64,000 bases of DNA from CAVPDA01 sp963702495 (GTDB lineage Bacteria > Pseudomonadota > Gammaproteobacteria > Burkholderiales > Rhodocyclaceae), in NCBI GenBank assembly GCA_963702495.1, contig CAVPDA010000005.1:1-64000 (forward strand), in the 5' to 3' direction. Below the pieces are notes generated by a model. The model did not search any database. It was not told where the DNA came from and worked only from the letters and a program-made list of their open reading frames with translations. The translations under genes were made by a program, and so were the position numbers. Below are positions 44,294 to 52,835 of the stretch, one piece after another (position 1 is the stretch's first letter; each line of letters opens with the position of its first letter).

Positions 44294-44731
44294 TCAGCTT
44301 TCGGGATGTTCCGTGTCGGATGCGGGGGCCTCAGGCTCGAACAGCGCCATGTCCCGGACGTTCTTCTGCACCGCGACCGCCGCGAACAGGCTCAGCAGGT
44401 AGGACATGGCGTAGAAGCCCTTCTCGCTGGGAGTAAGATCCGCGTTCCACAACCCGACCGCCAGGAGCAGGATCGACAGGCCCAGGGAGATCCAGCACAG
44501 GCCGTAATAGATCCCGGTGACGGGTATGCCCTCCAGCCTGTCGCGCACCGACTTCTGCAATGACACGGACGAAAACAGGCCGTACATGAGTACGGTGAAG
44601 TAGTATCCCTTGTCGTGGAGTCGCATCTCCGCGCTCCACAGGCCCGCGATAAACGCAACGACGCCGACCAAGAGCGCGGTCCAGGAGGCACCTACGAAGG
44701 CGGCGGTTGGTCTCTGCAACGACGGTTTCAT
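44294..44731 (-). CDS. YiaA/YiaB-type inner-membrane protein
   Basis: A 145-residue protein with two copies of the YiaA/B two-helix unit (AAFVGASWTALLVGVVAFIA ... LHDKGYYFTVLMYGLFSSVS, then YYGLCWISLGLSILLLAVGL ... PSEKGFYAMSYLLSLFAAVA). The paired KGYYF/KGFYA and SLQKSVRD/AVQKNVRD motifs show the duplication. GAGGGACAC precedes the ATG at 44731. It ends with an acidic tail. The family has no known biochemical role. It lies 33 bases before ynbC and may be cotranscribed. Confidence 0.85.
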   Translation of the reverse strand: MKPSLQRPTAAFVGASWTALLVGVVAFIAGLWSAEMRLHDKGYYFTVLMYGLFSSVSLQKSVRDRLEGIPVTGIYYGLCWISLGLSILLLAVGLWNADLTPSEKGFYAMSYLLSLFAAVAVQKNVRDMALFEPEAPASDTEHPES

Positions 44732-44807
44732 GTGTCCCTCCAGTTGAGTAGCGTCCAATCGTGCAAGTATCCGGTACGGATCGCCACGATGCGTATTGAA
44801 TCGTGAG

Positions 44808-45611
44808 TCAAGCTTGAGTCTGCGCGGCACTTGCAACGCGCGTGGCAGCATCGTCAGTCTCGCCCAATCGCTGCGACAGACGCCCCACCACTACCGCCGC
44901 CGCAGCCATCGCCAGCAGGTGCTTCACCGTATGTCCGCTGATCCAGCCCACATGCGCGGCGATCTGGTGATCGAGCAACTCGGCCGCTTTCGCCACGACG
45001 TAGAGCAGCAGGGCGATGCCGAACCAGAGACGGTCGCGCCGGGGGGTTGCGTGAATCGCCTGCCACAGCGGAATCAGGACCAGGGGCAGAGCCTGCAGCA
45101 GCAGGTAGGGCCGCAGATCGCCCTGTCCGCGCAGTTCCGTCAAGTACCACCAGGCAACGCTGAGCACCGCCAGCAGTGCCAGCACGGCGGCGTCGCGGGA
45201 CGCATCGCTGCCGGGGCGCACTTCCGCCCTGACTGCGGCCAGCAGGCCGGCGCAGGCCAGGGCGATCGGCAGGCGATCCCATACCAGCCGCGCATTATCG
45301 GGGGCGAGATGGTAGAAGGCGGAGCCGATGGCGGTCAGAACCAGGCCCAGCAGGAACAGCCGGTAGCCGTGCCAGCCTGCCCGCAGGCACTGCTGGTGGC
45401 GCATCGGCCGCAGGCGGGCGAAGCCCCATAGCCCGACGAGGGCAAAGCCGATGTTGGACAGCACGTCCGCGCCGTGGGGCAGCCCGAAAAGCACCGAATG
45501 ATCGGCGAAGGCGTGGTAGTCCGCAAACTGCGGGATCGGCCCGTGCAGGAGCAGGAGCAAACCTGCGCCGAGGGTAATCAGGGTGGGAAGCCGAAACAGG
45601 AGGCGGTTCAT
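44808..45611 (-). CDS. Ceramidase-like (CREST family) integral membrane hydrolase
   Basis: A 267-residue protein with seven or so hydrophobic segments. Alkaline-ceramidase/CREST hallmarks are visible: a SAFYHLAPDN motif (Ser, His, Asp ligands) and a late HTVKHLLAM with the second histidine pair. These residues hold a catalytic zinc in the family. Substrates could be ceramide-like amides or other lipid amides; bacterial members are mostly uncharacterised. Its closeness to a PAP2/inositolphosphorylceramide-synthase-like protein is suggestive of unusual lipid handling, but the link is only positional. Confidence 0.72.
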   Translation of the reverse strand: MNRLLFRLPTLITLGAGLLLLLHGPIPQFADYHAFADHSVLFGLPHGADVLSNIGFALVGLWGFARLRPMRHQQCLRAGWHGYRLFLLGLVLTAIGSAFYHLAPDNARLVWDRLPIALACAGLLAAVRAEVRPGSDASRDAAVLALLAVLSVAWWYLTELRGQGDLRPYLLLQALPLVLIPLWQAIHATPRRDRLWFGIALLLYVVAKAAELLDHQIAAHVGWISGHTVKHLLAMAAAAVVVGRLSQRLGETDDAATRVASAAQTQA

Positions 45612-45671
45612 GGCATGGCTTGCGGGTCACGTCTGCCGCTACATTGCCACAGTGCAGCGGTTTGTGAAGCC

Positions 45672-45721
45672 TTGACCTGCGAAGTCGCGGTGAATAGGCT
45701 TGCAGGTATCGAATTTCGATA
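45672..45721 (+). promoter_or_regulatory. Promoter and palindromic operator candidate before the HTH gene
   Basis: TTGACC (45672-45677), 17 bases, TAGGCT (45695-45700) is a moderate -35/-10 pair. TATCGAA-T-TTCGATA (45707-45721), a perfect 7-bp palindrome, lies at the expected transcription start and 11 bases before the regulator's ATG. Such placement fits autorepression by the HTH protein at 45733. Confidence 0.5.
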
Positions 45722-45732
45722 CGACGCTCCGA

Positions 45733-46467
45733 ATGGCCGAAGCCGCGCGCCTGATCGCGACGATCAAGAAGGAACTCAAGAGCCAAGGGCTGACCTACCG
45801 CGACGTGGCCCGCGCCCTGCGGCTGTCCGAAGCCAGCGTCAAGCGCATGTTTGCTTCCGGCCGCTTTGCCGTCGACCGCCTGATAGAGCTGGGGGGCCTG
45901 CTCGGTCTTACCCTGGCCGAGCTGGCCCACATGGCCTCCGCCGACGTCCCCCGGCTGAGTCAACTGACAGAGGAACAGGAACGGGCGCTGATTGCCGACA
46001 GTTCGCTGCTGCTGGTCGCGGTATGCGCCCTGAATCATTGGACGCTGCCGCAGATCGTAGCGACCTACCGCCTCAGCCAAGCGCAATGTCTGAAGCGCCT
46101 GCTGCACCTGGATCGCCTGGGACTGATCGCCCTGCTCCCGGGCAATCGCATTCGCGCGACGGTGACCCGCGACTTCGACTGGCTGCCGAACGGACCGATC
46201 CAACGCTTCTTTCGCGACCAGGGAGAGGACGATTTTCTGAAGGGCAGCGACTTCGCGGCAGCGGACGAGGCGATGGCGTTCGTCAGTGCCATGCTGGACG
46301 AATCGAGCCTGGCACTGGTCCGGGCCGAGCTTCGCTTGCTGCGGAGGAGATTTGCCGAACTGCACGAGGCCTGCCTGGCGCTGCCCTTCGAGCAGAAGCG
46401 CGGCGTTGGACTGCTGATGGCAATGCGCGAATGGGAACCCAGCGCTTTTCGCAATTTGCGCCGTTAA
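45733..46467 (+). CDS. HTH (XRE-type) transcriptional regulator
   Basis: About 244 residues from the ATG at 45733. The first 65 residues form a Cro/C1-type helix-turn-helix (LTYRDVARALRLSEASVKRMFASG). The remaining part is helical (LTEEQERALIADSSLLLVAV and on) with no recognised ligand domain; a second possible winged element lies at about 105-140 (TLPQIVATYRLSQAQCLKRL). The earlier in-frame TTG at 45700 would overlap the promoter and is rejected. It is divergent from the ceramidase-like gene, so it may control both sides. Confidence 0.8.
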   Translation: MAEAARLIATIKKELKSQGLTYRDVARALRLSEASVKRMFASGRFAVDRLIELGGLLGLTLAELAHMASADVPRLSQLTEEQERALIADSSLLLVAVCALNHWTLPQIVATYRLSQAQCLKRLLHLDRLGLIALLPGNRIRATVTRDFDWLPNGPIQRFFRDQGEDDFLKGSDFAAADEAMAFVSAMLDESSLALVRAELRLLRRRFAELHEACLALPFEQKRGVGLLMAMREWEPSAFRNLRR

Positions 46468-46539
46468 GAGCGGGGGCGTCCCCTTGCCTGGGATGCCCGA
46501 CCGTATGGCCGGACGCGTTCAATCGAGGAATCCAGGATC

Positions 46540-48031
46540 ATGAAGCCGGGCTTTGCAGTTCTGCTGGCGGTGATGTGGCGGTTTTCTCTGCTGCCGGCAG
46601 AGGCTGTTCAGGAACCCCCCTTGGCCTTCATCGACGGCCAGATCGCGGCCCACGCGGGGCGAACCGGGGCCTACGTCCTGGAGCATGGCGAGCAAGCCCT
46701 GCAGGCGCGGGCCTGGCTGGCCGACCACGCGCAACGCTCGATCGAGGTCCAGTACTTCATCTGGAGTTCCGACAACATCGGCACCCTGGCCGCCGAAGCC
46801 TTGCTGCGGGCCGCGGAGCGCGGCGTCAAGGTGCGGGTGATCGTCGATGATCTGCTCATCGATGCCCCCGACAAGCTGCTGCTGGCGCTCGACTGGCACC
46901 CCAACATCGACATCCGGATCTACAACCCGAAGCACAAAGTGGGCACGCCGCTGCATAAGCGCGCGCTGAACGTGGTGACCGACTTCCGTGGCGTCAATCA
47001 GCGCATGCACGACAAGACATTCATCGTTCAACGGCAAGCTCGCCATCACCGGCGGGCGCAATATGGCTGATGAGTACTTCGACTATGACCAAGAGTACAA
47101 CTTCCGCGACCGCGACGCCCTCCTCTTGGGTGAGGCCGTGAAGCGCATGGAGGCGAGCTTCGCGAACTTCTGGGACAGTCCATTGACTGCTCCGGTGGAG
47201 TCCCTCTACGACGGCATGGGCCTGATGCAGAAGCGCGTGCGGGTGGACGAGGCCGAAGTCGGGCGGCTGTACGAGGAGTTGCACGAGTACGCAGCATCGC
47301 CGCAGAACTTCGCGCCGGAAGTGCGCGCCGCCATCGCCGCGATGCCGCAGGCGTTTCCGGCGCTGGCGAGAGAGGTGCGCTGGGGCAGGGTCGACTTCAT
47401 CCATGACCTGCCGGGAAAGAACGGGGAACGCGTGCGGCGGGATGCGGGCGGCACGACTGCCGAGGCCCTGGCCGGCCTGGTCGACGGCGCGCGCAGTTCA
47501 GTCGTGATCCAGTCGCCTTATCTGGTGCTGTCGGACCGGGCAATCGAACTGTTCCAGAAAGCCATCGCCCGCGGCGTGCGCATTCGGATCAGCACCAACT
47601 CGCTGGCCTCCACCGACAACATCCAGGCCTACAGCGGCTATCGCAACCAGCGCAAGAATCTGCTGGCGCTGGGGTTGGAGATCCATGAGTACATGCCGGC
47701 CCCCGGCATCCAGCTTCAGCTGATGCCCCGCGCCGACGCTGCCAAGCGGCCGACCTTCGCCATCCATGCCAAGTCGATGGTCGTCGATTCGAAGACGGCC
47801 TTCATCGGCACCTACAACCTCGATCCCCGCTCCGAGAACCTCAACACCGAAGTGGGCGTCATCATTCACGACGAACGACTGGCGCAGGCGCTCGAACAAT
47901 CGATCGAAACCGACATGCGGCCGGGAAATAGCTGGAACGCCGCCCGCGACGATCCCGATCGGTACGCCTCCCTCGCCAAGCGCGGCCGCGTGCGGTTATG
48001 GCAACTGGCGCCGATCAAGCCTCTGCTCTAG
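46540..48031 (+). pseudogene. Phospholipase D / cardiolipin synthase-like protein, frameshifted
   Basis: The first part (MKPGFAVLLAVMWRFSLLPA signal, then ARAWLADHAQRSIEVQYFIW) and second part (NGKLAITGGRN to APIKPLL) are in different frames. The break falls inside the first HKD motif, RMHDKTFIV/NGKLAITGGRN, at an extra T near 47027-47028. The second motif, IHAKSMVVDSKTAFIGTYNLD, is intact. Span 3n+1 fits one added base; corrected length is about 496 residues, as for ClsC/YmdC-like secreted PLD proteins, which transfer phosphatidyl groups. It stands 70 bases before the YnbA-like gene. Loss of function or sequencing error cannot be separated here. Confidence 0.85.
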
Positions 48032-48101
48032 TTTAGTTCCTTTCAGACCCGTACCAGGTCTTCCGATTGACTGCCGCCAACTCGAATGGAGGGCCCCTCC
48101 A

Positions 48102-48707
48102 ATGAGCATCTACCAGCTTAAGCCTGCGTTCCAGTCCTTGTTGCGCCCGTTGGTTGGCGCCCTGGCGCGCGCCGGGGTTCGCGCGAATCAGGTTACCTTC
48201 GCCGCATGCCTCATATCGATCGGCGTCGGCGCACTGCTTGTCCTCAATTCCGGGCAAGCCGCGCTGTTCGTGTTGGTGCCCATCTGGATGTTGCTGCGCA
48301 TGGCGATGAACGCAATCGACGGCATGCTGGCGCGCGAGTTCGCCCAGAAGACGCCGCTGGGTGCGTATCTCAACGAGATCTCCGACGTCCTCTCCGATGC
48401 AGCCCTCTATCTGCCCTTCGGATTGATCGTTGGCTCAAGCATGACCGCGGTCGCCGTCGTCATCGTGCTCGCAGCGACCTCGGAACTCGCCGGCACCGTG
48501 GCGGTCATGACGGGGGCGAGCCGCCGTTATGACGGGCCCATGGGCAAGAGCGATCGGGCGTTCGTTTTCGGCCTGCTCGGTCTGCTCATCGCGCTTGGCG
48601 TTCCGCTGACGGCATGGCTGAACTGGGTGTGGGCAGCGGTCGCAGCGCTGACCGCGCTGACCATCGCAAATCGCATCCGCGGCGGCCTCAGGGAAATCGG
48701 CCGATAA
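48102..48707 (+). CDS. ynbA: CDP-alcohol phosphatidyltransferase family protein, YnbA-like
   Basis: A 201-residue membrane protein of the family that joins a CDP-lipid to an alcohol head group. The signature D-x2-DG-x2-AR-x8-G-x3-D-x3-D appears at residues 70-95 as N-AI-DG-ML-AR-x8-G-AYL-N-EIS-D. Thus the first and third aspartates are Asn70 and Asn91, while Asp73 and Asp95 remain. Size equals E. coli YnbA (about 200). The other Ynb-type partners lie at 39-44 kb on the opposite strand. Whether the Asn changes are normal for this subgroup I cannot tell; they could alter metal binding. Confidence 0.85.
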   Translation: MSIYQLKPAFQSLLRPLVGALARAGVRANQVTFAACLISIGVGALLVLNSGQAALFVLVPIWMLLRMAMNAIDGMLAREFAQKTPLGAYLNEISDVLSDAALYLPFGLIVGSSMTAVAVVIVLAATSELAGTVAVMTGASRRYDGPMGKSDRAFVFGLLGLLIALGVPLTAWLNWVWAAVAALTALTIANRIRGGLREIGR

Positions 48708-48845
48708 CGGCCTGCGACGTTGTCAATAACCCGAGCGAGCCGCTGCGGATGGGAGGACCGGCGCGGGCGATCGCGATCGCCTGTCTCGTTGCCTGGCCAT
48801 TGCGTTTCACCTTCGAGCCTGCGCCGACCGGCGGCACCTTCTCGG

Positions 48846-48983
48846 TCAGGTTGTGCGGGCCGGTGAAGGGGTCTTGAACACCGACAGGGTGTCGAGCCAT
48901 TGCTTGAAGTCCGCCACGCCCCAGAGGAACACGGATAGGGTGAGGATGGCGATCTTGAGCGCAGCGCAGGACGACTCGGACAC
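48846..48983 (-). CDS. Possible 45-residue membrane peptide
   Basis: From a GTG at 48983 the frame reads VSESSCAALKIAILTLSVFL and ends SVFKTPSPARTT, giving one hydrophobic segment and a basic tail. It is the only protein-like stretch in the 613-base space between ynbA and the protease gene (48708-49320). The ribosome site is weak and I recognise no family, so it may be chance. Confidence 0.25.
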   Translation of the reverse strand: MSESSCAALKIAILTLSVFLWGVADFKQWLDTLSVFKTPSPARTT

Positions 48984-49237
48984 GCAGATTCCACGAGCCC
49001 CGCGGCAGGCGGGGTTGAACCGGAAACGCTGCCCCCCGGCCGCTGGCTCGACCACCGTTGCGCGCGGCCCGGCCTGGGCCCTAGCCGGCCTCTTCGCCCG
49101 TATCCGTTTTCGCGGACGGATCCGGCCTTGCCGCCCCCGGTATGCCCGGTCAGCCGCGCCGCGGGCGAATCCGCTGCATTGCAGCCGGCGGCGATGACGC
49201 ACCCAGCCGCGAGTCTCCCAATCGATCCATGCGCGCC

Positions 49238-49254
49238 CTTAAGTCCGTCTTAAG
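49238..49254 (+). promoter_or_regulatory. PmrA/QseB-type direct repeat upstream of the DegP-like gene
   Basis: CTTAAG-TCCGT-CTTAAG is two perfect hexamers 11 bases apart, the form bound by PmrA/QseB-type regulators. It ends 66 bases before the protease ATG. TATCCT at 49266-49271, 11 bases downstream, is a possible -10. The regulator at 21843 belongs to this subgroup and is a candidate to bind here. Confidence 0.6.
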
Positions 49255-49320
49255 TTCCACGCACGTATCCTGCGCGGCATCGTGAAGCGCTCCGCTTCAC
49301 CTGCGCACAAGGAGACAACG

Positions 49321-50772
49321 ATGCAGCGCAAGACTTTCAAACGCACCCTGATCGCGGCGGCCGTTCTCGCCGTGATGGCCGGCGGCTACGCCCGATTCGT
49401 CGGCCAGCCCATCGCGCCGGCTCATGCCGGCACCGCCGCGGCGGCGACGGCGGCGGCCAGTCCGGCCCTGGCGATGCCGGAGTTCAGTTCGATCGTGGCG
49501 CAGAACGGACCGGCGGTGGTCAACATCAGCGTCACCGGACCCACCCGCACGGCGGCCCGCTCGTCGCCGTTCCCGCAGATGGATCCGGACGATCCGTTCT
49601 ACGAATTCTTTCGCCGTTTCCAGATGCCGGCCCCGCGCGGCGAGACGCCGACCCGCGGCATGGGCTCCGGCTTCATCGTGCGCTCCGACGGCACGATTCT
49701 CACCAATGCCCACGTCGTGGCCGACGCCGCCGAGGTGACGGTGAAGCTGAACGACGGGCGGGAATTTCAGGCCAAGGTGATCGGCATGGACAAGCCCAGC
49801 GACGTCGCCGTGCTGCGCATCCAGGCCGACAACCTGCCCACGGTCAAGCTCGGTGACCCGGCGCGCACCCTCGTCGGCGAATGGGTCCTCGCCATCGGCT
49901 CACCCTTCGGCTTCGAGAACAGCGTCACCGCCGGCATCGTCTCGGCCAAGTCGCGCTCGCTGCCGGACGGCACCTACACGCCGTTCATCCAGACCGATGT
50001 CGCGGTCAATCCCGGCAACTCCGGCGGGCCCCTGTTCAACCTGAACGGCGAGGTGATCGGCATCAACTCCCAGATCTACAGCCGCAGCGGCGGCTACCAG
50101 GGACTGTCCTTCGCCATCCCGATCGACATCGCCATGAATGTGGAGCAGCAACTGGTACAGCACGGCAAGGTGAGCCGCGGCCGCCTCGGGGTGACCATTC
50201 AGGACGTGAACCAGTCCCTGGCCGAATCCTTCGGTCTGAAGCAGCCGGGCGGCGCCCTGGTGAGTGCGGTCGAAAACGACACGCCGGCAGCGAAGGCCGG
50301 ACTGCAACCGGGCGATGTGATCCTCAAGCTCAACGGCAAGGACATCGGCCGCTCGGCCGATCTGCCGCCCCAGGTCGCCGATCTGCGACCGGGCTCGGAA
50401 GCGAGGCTGGAGATCTGGCGCAAGGGTCAGCGCAAGCAAATCAGCGTCACCATCGGCGAGCTGCCGGGCGAAAAAGTCGCAGCCGACGGCCACGGCAGCG
50501 CCGACCAGGGCCGGCTCGGACTCGCCGTGCGGCCGCTGACACCGCAGGAGCGCAAGGAGGCAAAGCTCGACGGCGGACTGCTGGTCGAGGATGCGAGCGG
50601 TCCGGCCGCCCGCGCCGGCATCCAGCCGGGCGACGTGGTGCTCTCGCTCAACGGCGAGCCGCTCACCGGCGTCGAGCAGCTGCGAGCCCTCGCAGGCAAG
50701 GCGTCGAAGCATGTGGCGCTCCTGATCCAGCGCGACAACGCCAAGATCTTCGTGCCGATCAATCTCGGATAG
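49321..50772 (+). CDS. degP: Periplasmic serine protease, DegP/MucD family
   Basis: A 483-residue HtrA-family protease and chaperone that clears misfolded envelope proteins. A signal peptide (LIAAAVLAVMAGGYARFV ... PAHA) opens the chain. The catalytic triad is His131 (TNAHVV), Asp161 (SDVAVL) and Ser234 (GNSGGP). Two PDZ domains follow (about 285-375 and 400-480; GLQPGDVILKLNG and GIQPGDVVLSLNG). A linker before the protease part contains FYEFFRRF. AAGGAG precedes the ATG at 49321. The CTTAAG repeats upstream suggest control by an envelope-stress two-component system. Confidence 0.94.
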   Translation: MQRKTFKRTLIAAAVLAVMAGGYARFVGQPIAPAHAGTAAAATAAASPALAMPEFSSIVAQNGPAVVNISVTGPTRTAARSSPFPQMDPDDPFYEFFRRFQMPAPRGETPTRGMGSGFIVRSDGTILTNAHVVADAAEVTVKLNDGREFQAKVIGMDKPSDVAVLRIQADNLPTVKLGDPARTLVGEWVLAIGSPFGFENSVTAGIVSAKSRSLPDGTYTPFIQTDVAVNPGNSGGPLFNLNGEVIGINSQIYSRSGGYQGLSFAIPIDIAMNVEQQLVQHGKVSRGRLGVTIQDVNQSLAESFGLKQPGGALVSAVENDTPAAKAGLQPGDVILKLNGKDIGRSADLPPQVADLRPGSEARLEIWRKGQRKQISVTIGELPGEKVAADGHGSADQGRLGLAVRPLTPQERKEAKLDGGLLVEDASGPAARAGIQPGDVVLSLNGEPLTGVEQLRALAGKASKHVALLIQRDNAKIFVPINLG

Positions 50773-50921
50773 GCGCGACCTACCCCATCAGAATTCCCGC
50801 GCCGGCGTTTTGCCTTCCAGCGCGGGAGCGAAGGCGTGCAGTCAGTGCTGCAATGGCGCATGGTGCAGGCGGTGAGTCGCCTCGCTCGTGCGGCCTCGAT
50901 CCATCCCACAGAGATAAACCC

Positions 50922-51224
50922 TTGGCCAAAGAAAGAGATGGACTCTCGGCGCACATCCTTCCCACCTCGTCGACCCTGGTGGGTGCCTGCATGACCGTCA
51001 TCAGCGTCGTCAAGCTGATGCAACCGGGCAGCGTGGGCGTCGTCATCGACAAGCTGCTCGCCCTGGGTACCGTGCTGTTTTTGGCGAGCGCCCTGCTGTC
51101 CTTCGTTTCGATGCGTATCCAGCGAGTCGGATCGCGGCTGGAGAGTTTCGCCGAGATCCTGTTCGTCGTCGCGCTGGGTATCGCCGGCATCGCCGCGGTG
51201 GTCCTGTCGTTTCAGATATCCTGA
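50922..51224 (+). CDS. Small membrane protein, unknown family
   Basis: About 100 residues from a TTG at 50922 (LAKERDGLSAHILPTSSTLV ...). Three hydrophobic segments are seen: STLVGACMTVISVVKLM, LLALGTVLFLASALLSFVSM and LFVVALGIAGIAAVVLSF. The layout (HILPTSSTLVG...TVISVVKL) is like short conserved proteins of unknown function in proteobacteria. The ribosome site is weak. It lies 149 bases after the protease and 14 bases before the DUF599 gene, likely cotranscribed with the latter. Confidence 0.6.
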   Translation: MAKERDGLSAHILPTSSTLVGACMTVISVVKLMQPGSVGVVIDKLLALGTVLFLASALLSFVSMRIQRVGSRLESFAEILFVVALGIAGIAAVVLSFQIS

Positions 51225-51238
51225 CTGTTTCTCCGACA

Positions 51239-51910
51239 ATGACGAGCGCCACGATGACCGACACGACCTGGGCCGATTGGGCCGCCCTCGCCGGCAGCTG
51301 GGTACTGATCCTGCTCTACCACGCCTTCCTGGGATGGAAGGTCCGCCGCGATCCCGGATTCGCGGTGCATGCCATCAACGCCATGGCCCGCGCCAAATGG
51401 GTGGAGACCATCATGAGCAGCGGCTCGAAGGACATCCTGGCAGTCCAGACGCTGCGCAACTCGGTGATGGCCGCCAGCTTCATGGCTTCCACCGCCGTCC
51501 TGCTCATCATGGGAACGCTCACGGTGGGCTCGGATGTGGACAAGATCACCAAGGCCTGGCATGCGCTCAATCTGAGCGGGCAGGCACGCAACGCCATACA
51601 CATGATCAACGTCATGTTCCTGCTCGTCGATTTTTTCGTCGCCTTCTTCTTTTTCTCGATGGCGATCCGCTTTTACAACCATGTCGGCTACCTGATCAAT
51701 CTTCCTTCGGCGCAACTCGGCGCCGCCTTCGCGCCCGACAAAGTCGCGGCCTACCTCAACCGCGCCGGCCACTACTATTCGCTGGGAATGCGCACCTTCT
51801 ACTTCTGCCTGCCGCTGGTGTTCTGGTTCTTCGGGCCCCACATGATGGTGGTCGGAACCATCGGCCTCATCGGCGCCCTGTTCCGCCTCGATCGCGCACC
51901 TTCGAGCTGA
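51239..51910 (+). CDS. DUF599-family membrane protein
   Basis: A 223-residue integral membrane protein with four clear hydrophobic segments (about 13-30, 68-90, 120-145 and 180-210). Family marks include ALAGSWVLILLYHAFLGWKV near the start, WVETIMSSGSKDILAVQTLR, and a VDFFVAFFFFSMAIRFYNHV stretch. No catalytic residues are known and the role is unknown. A second ATG five codons in is also possible. It is convergent with the lipase gene, ending 3 bases before it. Confidence 0.82.
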   Translation: MTSATMTDTTWADWAALAGSWVLILLYHAFLGWKVRRDPGFAVHAINAMARAKWVETIMSSGSKDILAVQTLRNSVMAASFMASTAVLLIMGTLTVGSDVDKITKAWHALNLSGQARNAIHMINVMFLLVDFFVAFFFFSMAIRFYNHVGYLINLPSAQLGAAFAPDKVAAYLNRAGHYYSLGMRTFYFCLPLVFWFFGPHMMVVGTIGLIGALFRLDRAPSS

Positions 51911-51913
51911 GGG

Positions 51914-52822
51914 CTAGTCCTTCAGGGCGGCGACCAGGGCCGCCCCGATCGGACGCGAGAACATCATCGCCAGATGCCCGACACCGGCGAACGGCCGGTT
52001 TTCTGCCGCATCCAGCCGGTTCGAATCCTGGGGCATGACGAAATTGTCGTGCGCGCTGTAGATGCACGCCACCGGCAGTCCTGCTGGCAGGCCCTTCTGC
52101 TCCAGTGCCCTGAGCCAGGCGCTGCCCGGCTCCACCTGGCGGGCATTGCGGCCGAGGCCGATGCGCGCGATCTCGCTGCCGTGATGGGGCGAGGCCAAGG
52201 TCACCAGCTTCGCCACCCGCGCCGCGCCGTAGCGGGACAGATAGGCGCGGCAGGCTATCCCGCCCATGCTGTGGGCGACCAGTACGACGCGCTGGGCACT
52301 TGTTTCTGCGCACAGCGCTTCGATGCGCCGGCGCAGCGGTTCGACGTGGTCGTCGATGCTGCCGTACATCGGTTCCAGATTCACCGTGGCAACGCAGAAC
52401 CCGGCCTGTTCGAGCCGGCGCCGCAGCCGCCACCAGAGGCCGCGATTGCAGCAATACCCATGCACCAGCAGGATCGGGAACTCTCCCTTGGCCAGGGGGC
52501 GCACCCGCTCGGCGCCCATGAACCAGCGTTCGAACGGCTGTATCGCGACGAACAGCACGACAAATGCGGCGTATTCCGCGAGCATCATGCGCAAGGCCGC
52601 GAAGACGCCGATCTGCAGCCCTGCCGGGCGCGGCGAACGGTAAGTCCAGCCATAGGCGTAGGTGACGGCGACGATGCCGGCGCGCGTGCCGAGCATCAGC
52701 AGCAGCATCGCGCCCGCCGACTGTGCCTCGCTCCAACCCAGCTCGCGCCCGGCGTAGGCGGTGACGAAGGCATAGAACAGCAGTTCTACGGCCAGCGCCA
52801 GGCGGAGGATGCGCGCGGTCAT
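51914..52822 (-). CDS. Membrane-anchored alpha/beta hydrolase (lipase/esterase)
   Basis: A 302-residue protein with three N-terminal hydrophobic segments (to about residue 95) and a C-terminal hydrolase domain. It has the oxyanion HGYCCNRGLW at 121-130 and nucleophile elbow AHSMGG with Ser185. The aspartate is probably in YSAHDNFVMP and the histidine in GVGHLAMM. Triad spacing fits secreted triacylglycerol lipases. It follows the GMC oxidoreductase on the same strand by 13 bases, so lipid-derived alcohol release and oxidation may be coupled; this is inference. Confidence 0.85.
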   Translation of the reverse strand: MTARILRLALAVELLFYAFVTAYAGRELGWSEAQSAGAMLLLMLGTRAGIVAVTYAYGWTYRSPRPAGLQIGVFAALRMMLAEYAAFVVLFVAIQPFERWFMGAERVRPLAKGEFPILLVHGYCCNRGLWWRLRRRLEQAGFCVATVNLEPMYGSIDDHVEPLRRRIEALCAETSAQRVVLVAHSMGGIACRAYLSRYGAARVAKLVTLASPHHGSEIARIGLGRNARQVEPGSAWLRALEQKGLPAGLPVACIYSAHDNFVMPQDSNRLDAAENRPFAGVGHLAMMFSRPIGAALVAALKD

Positions 52823-52835
52823 GGGCGGACGCGGC

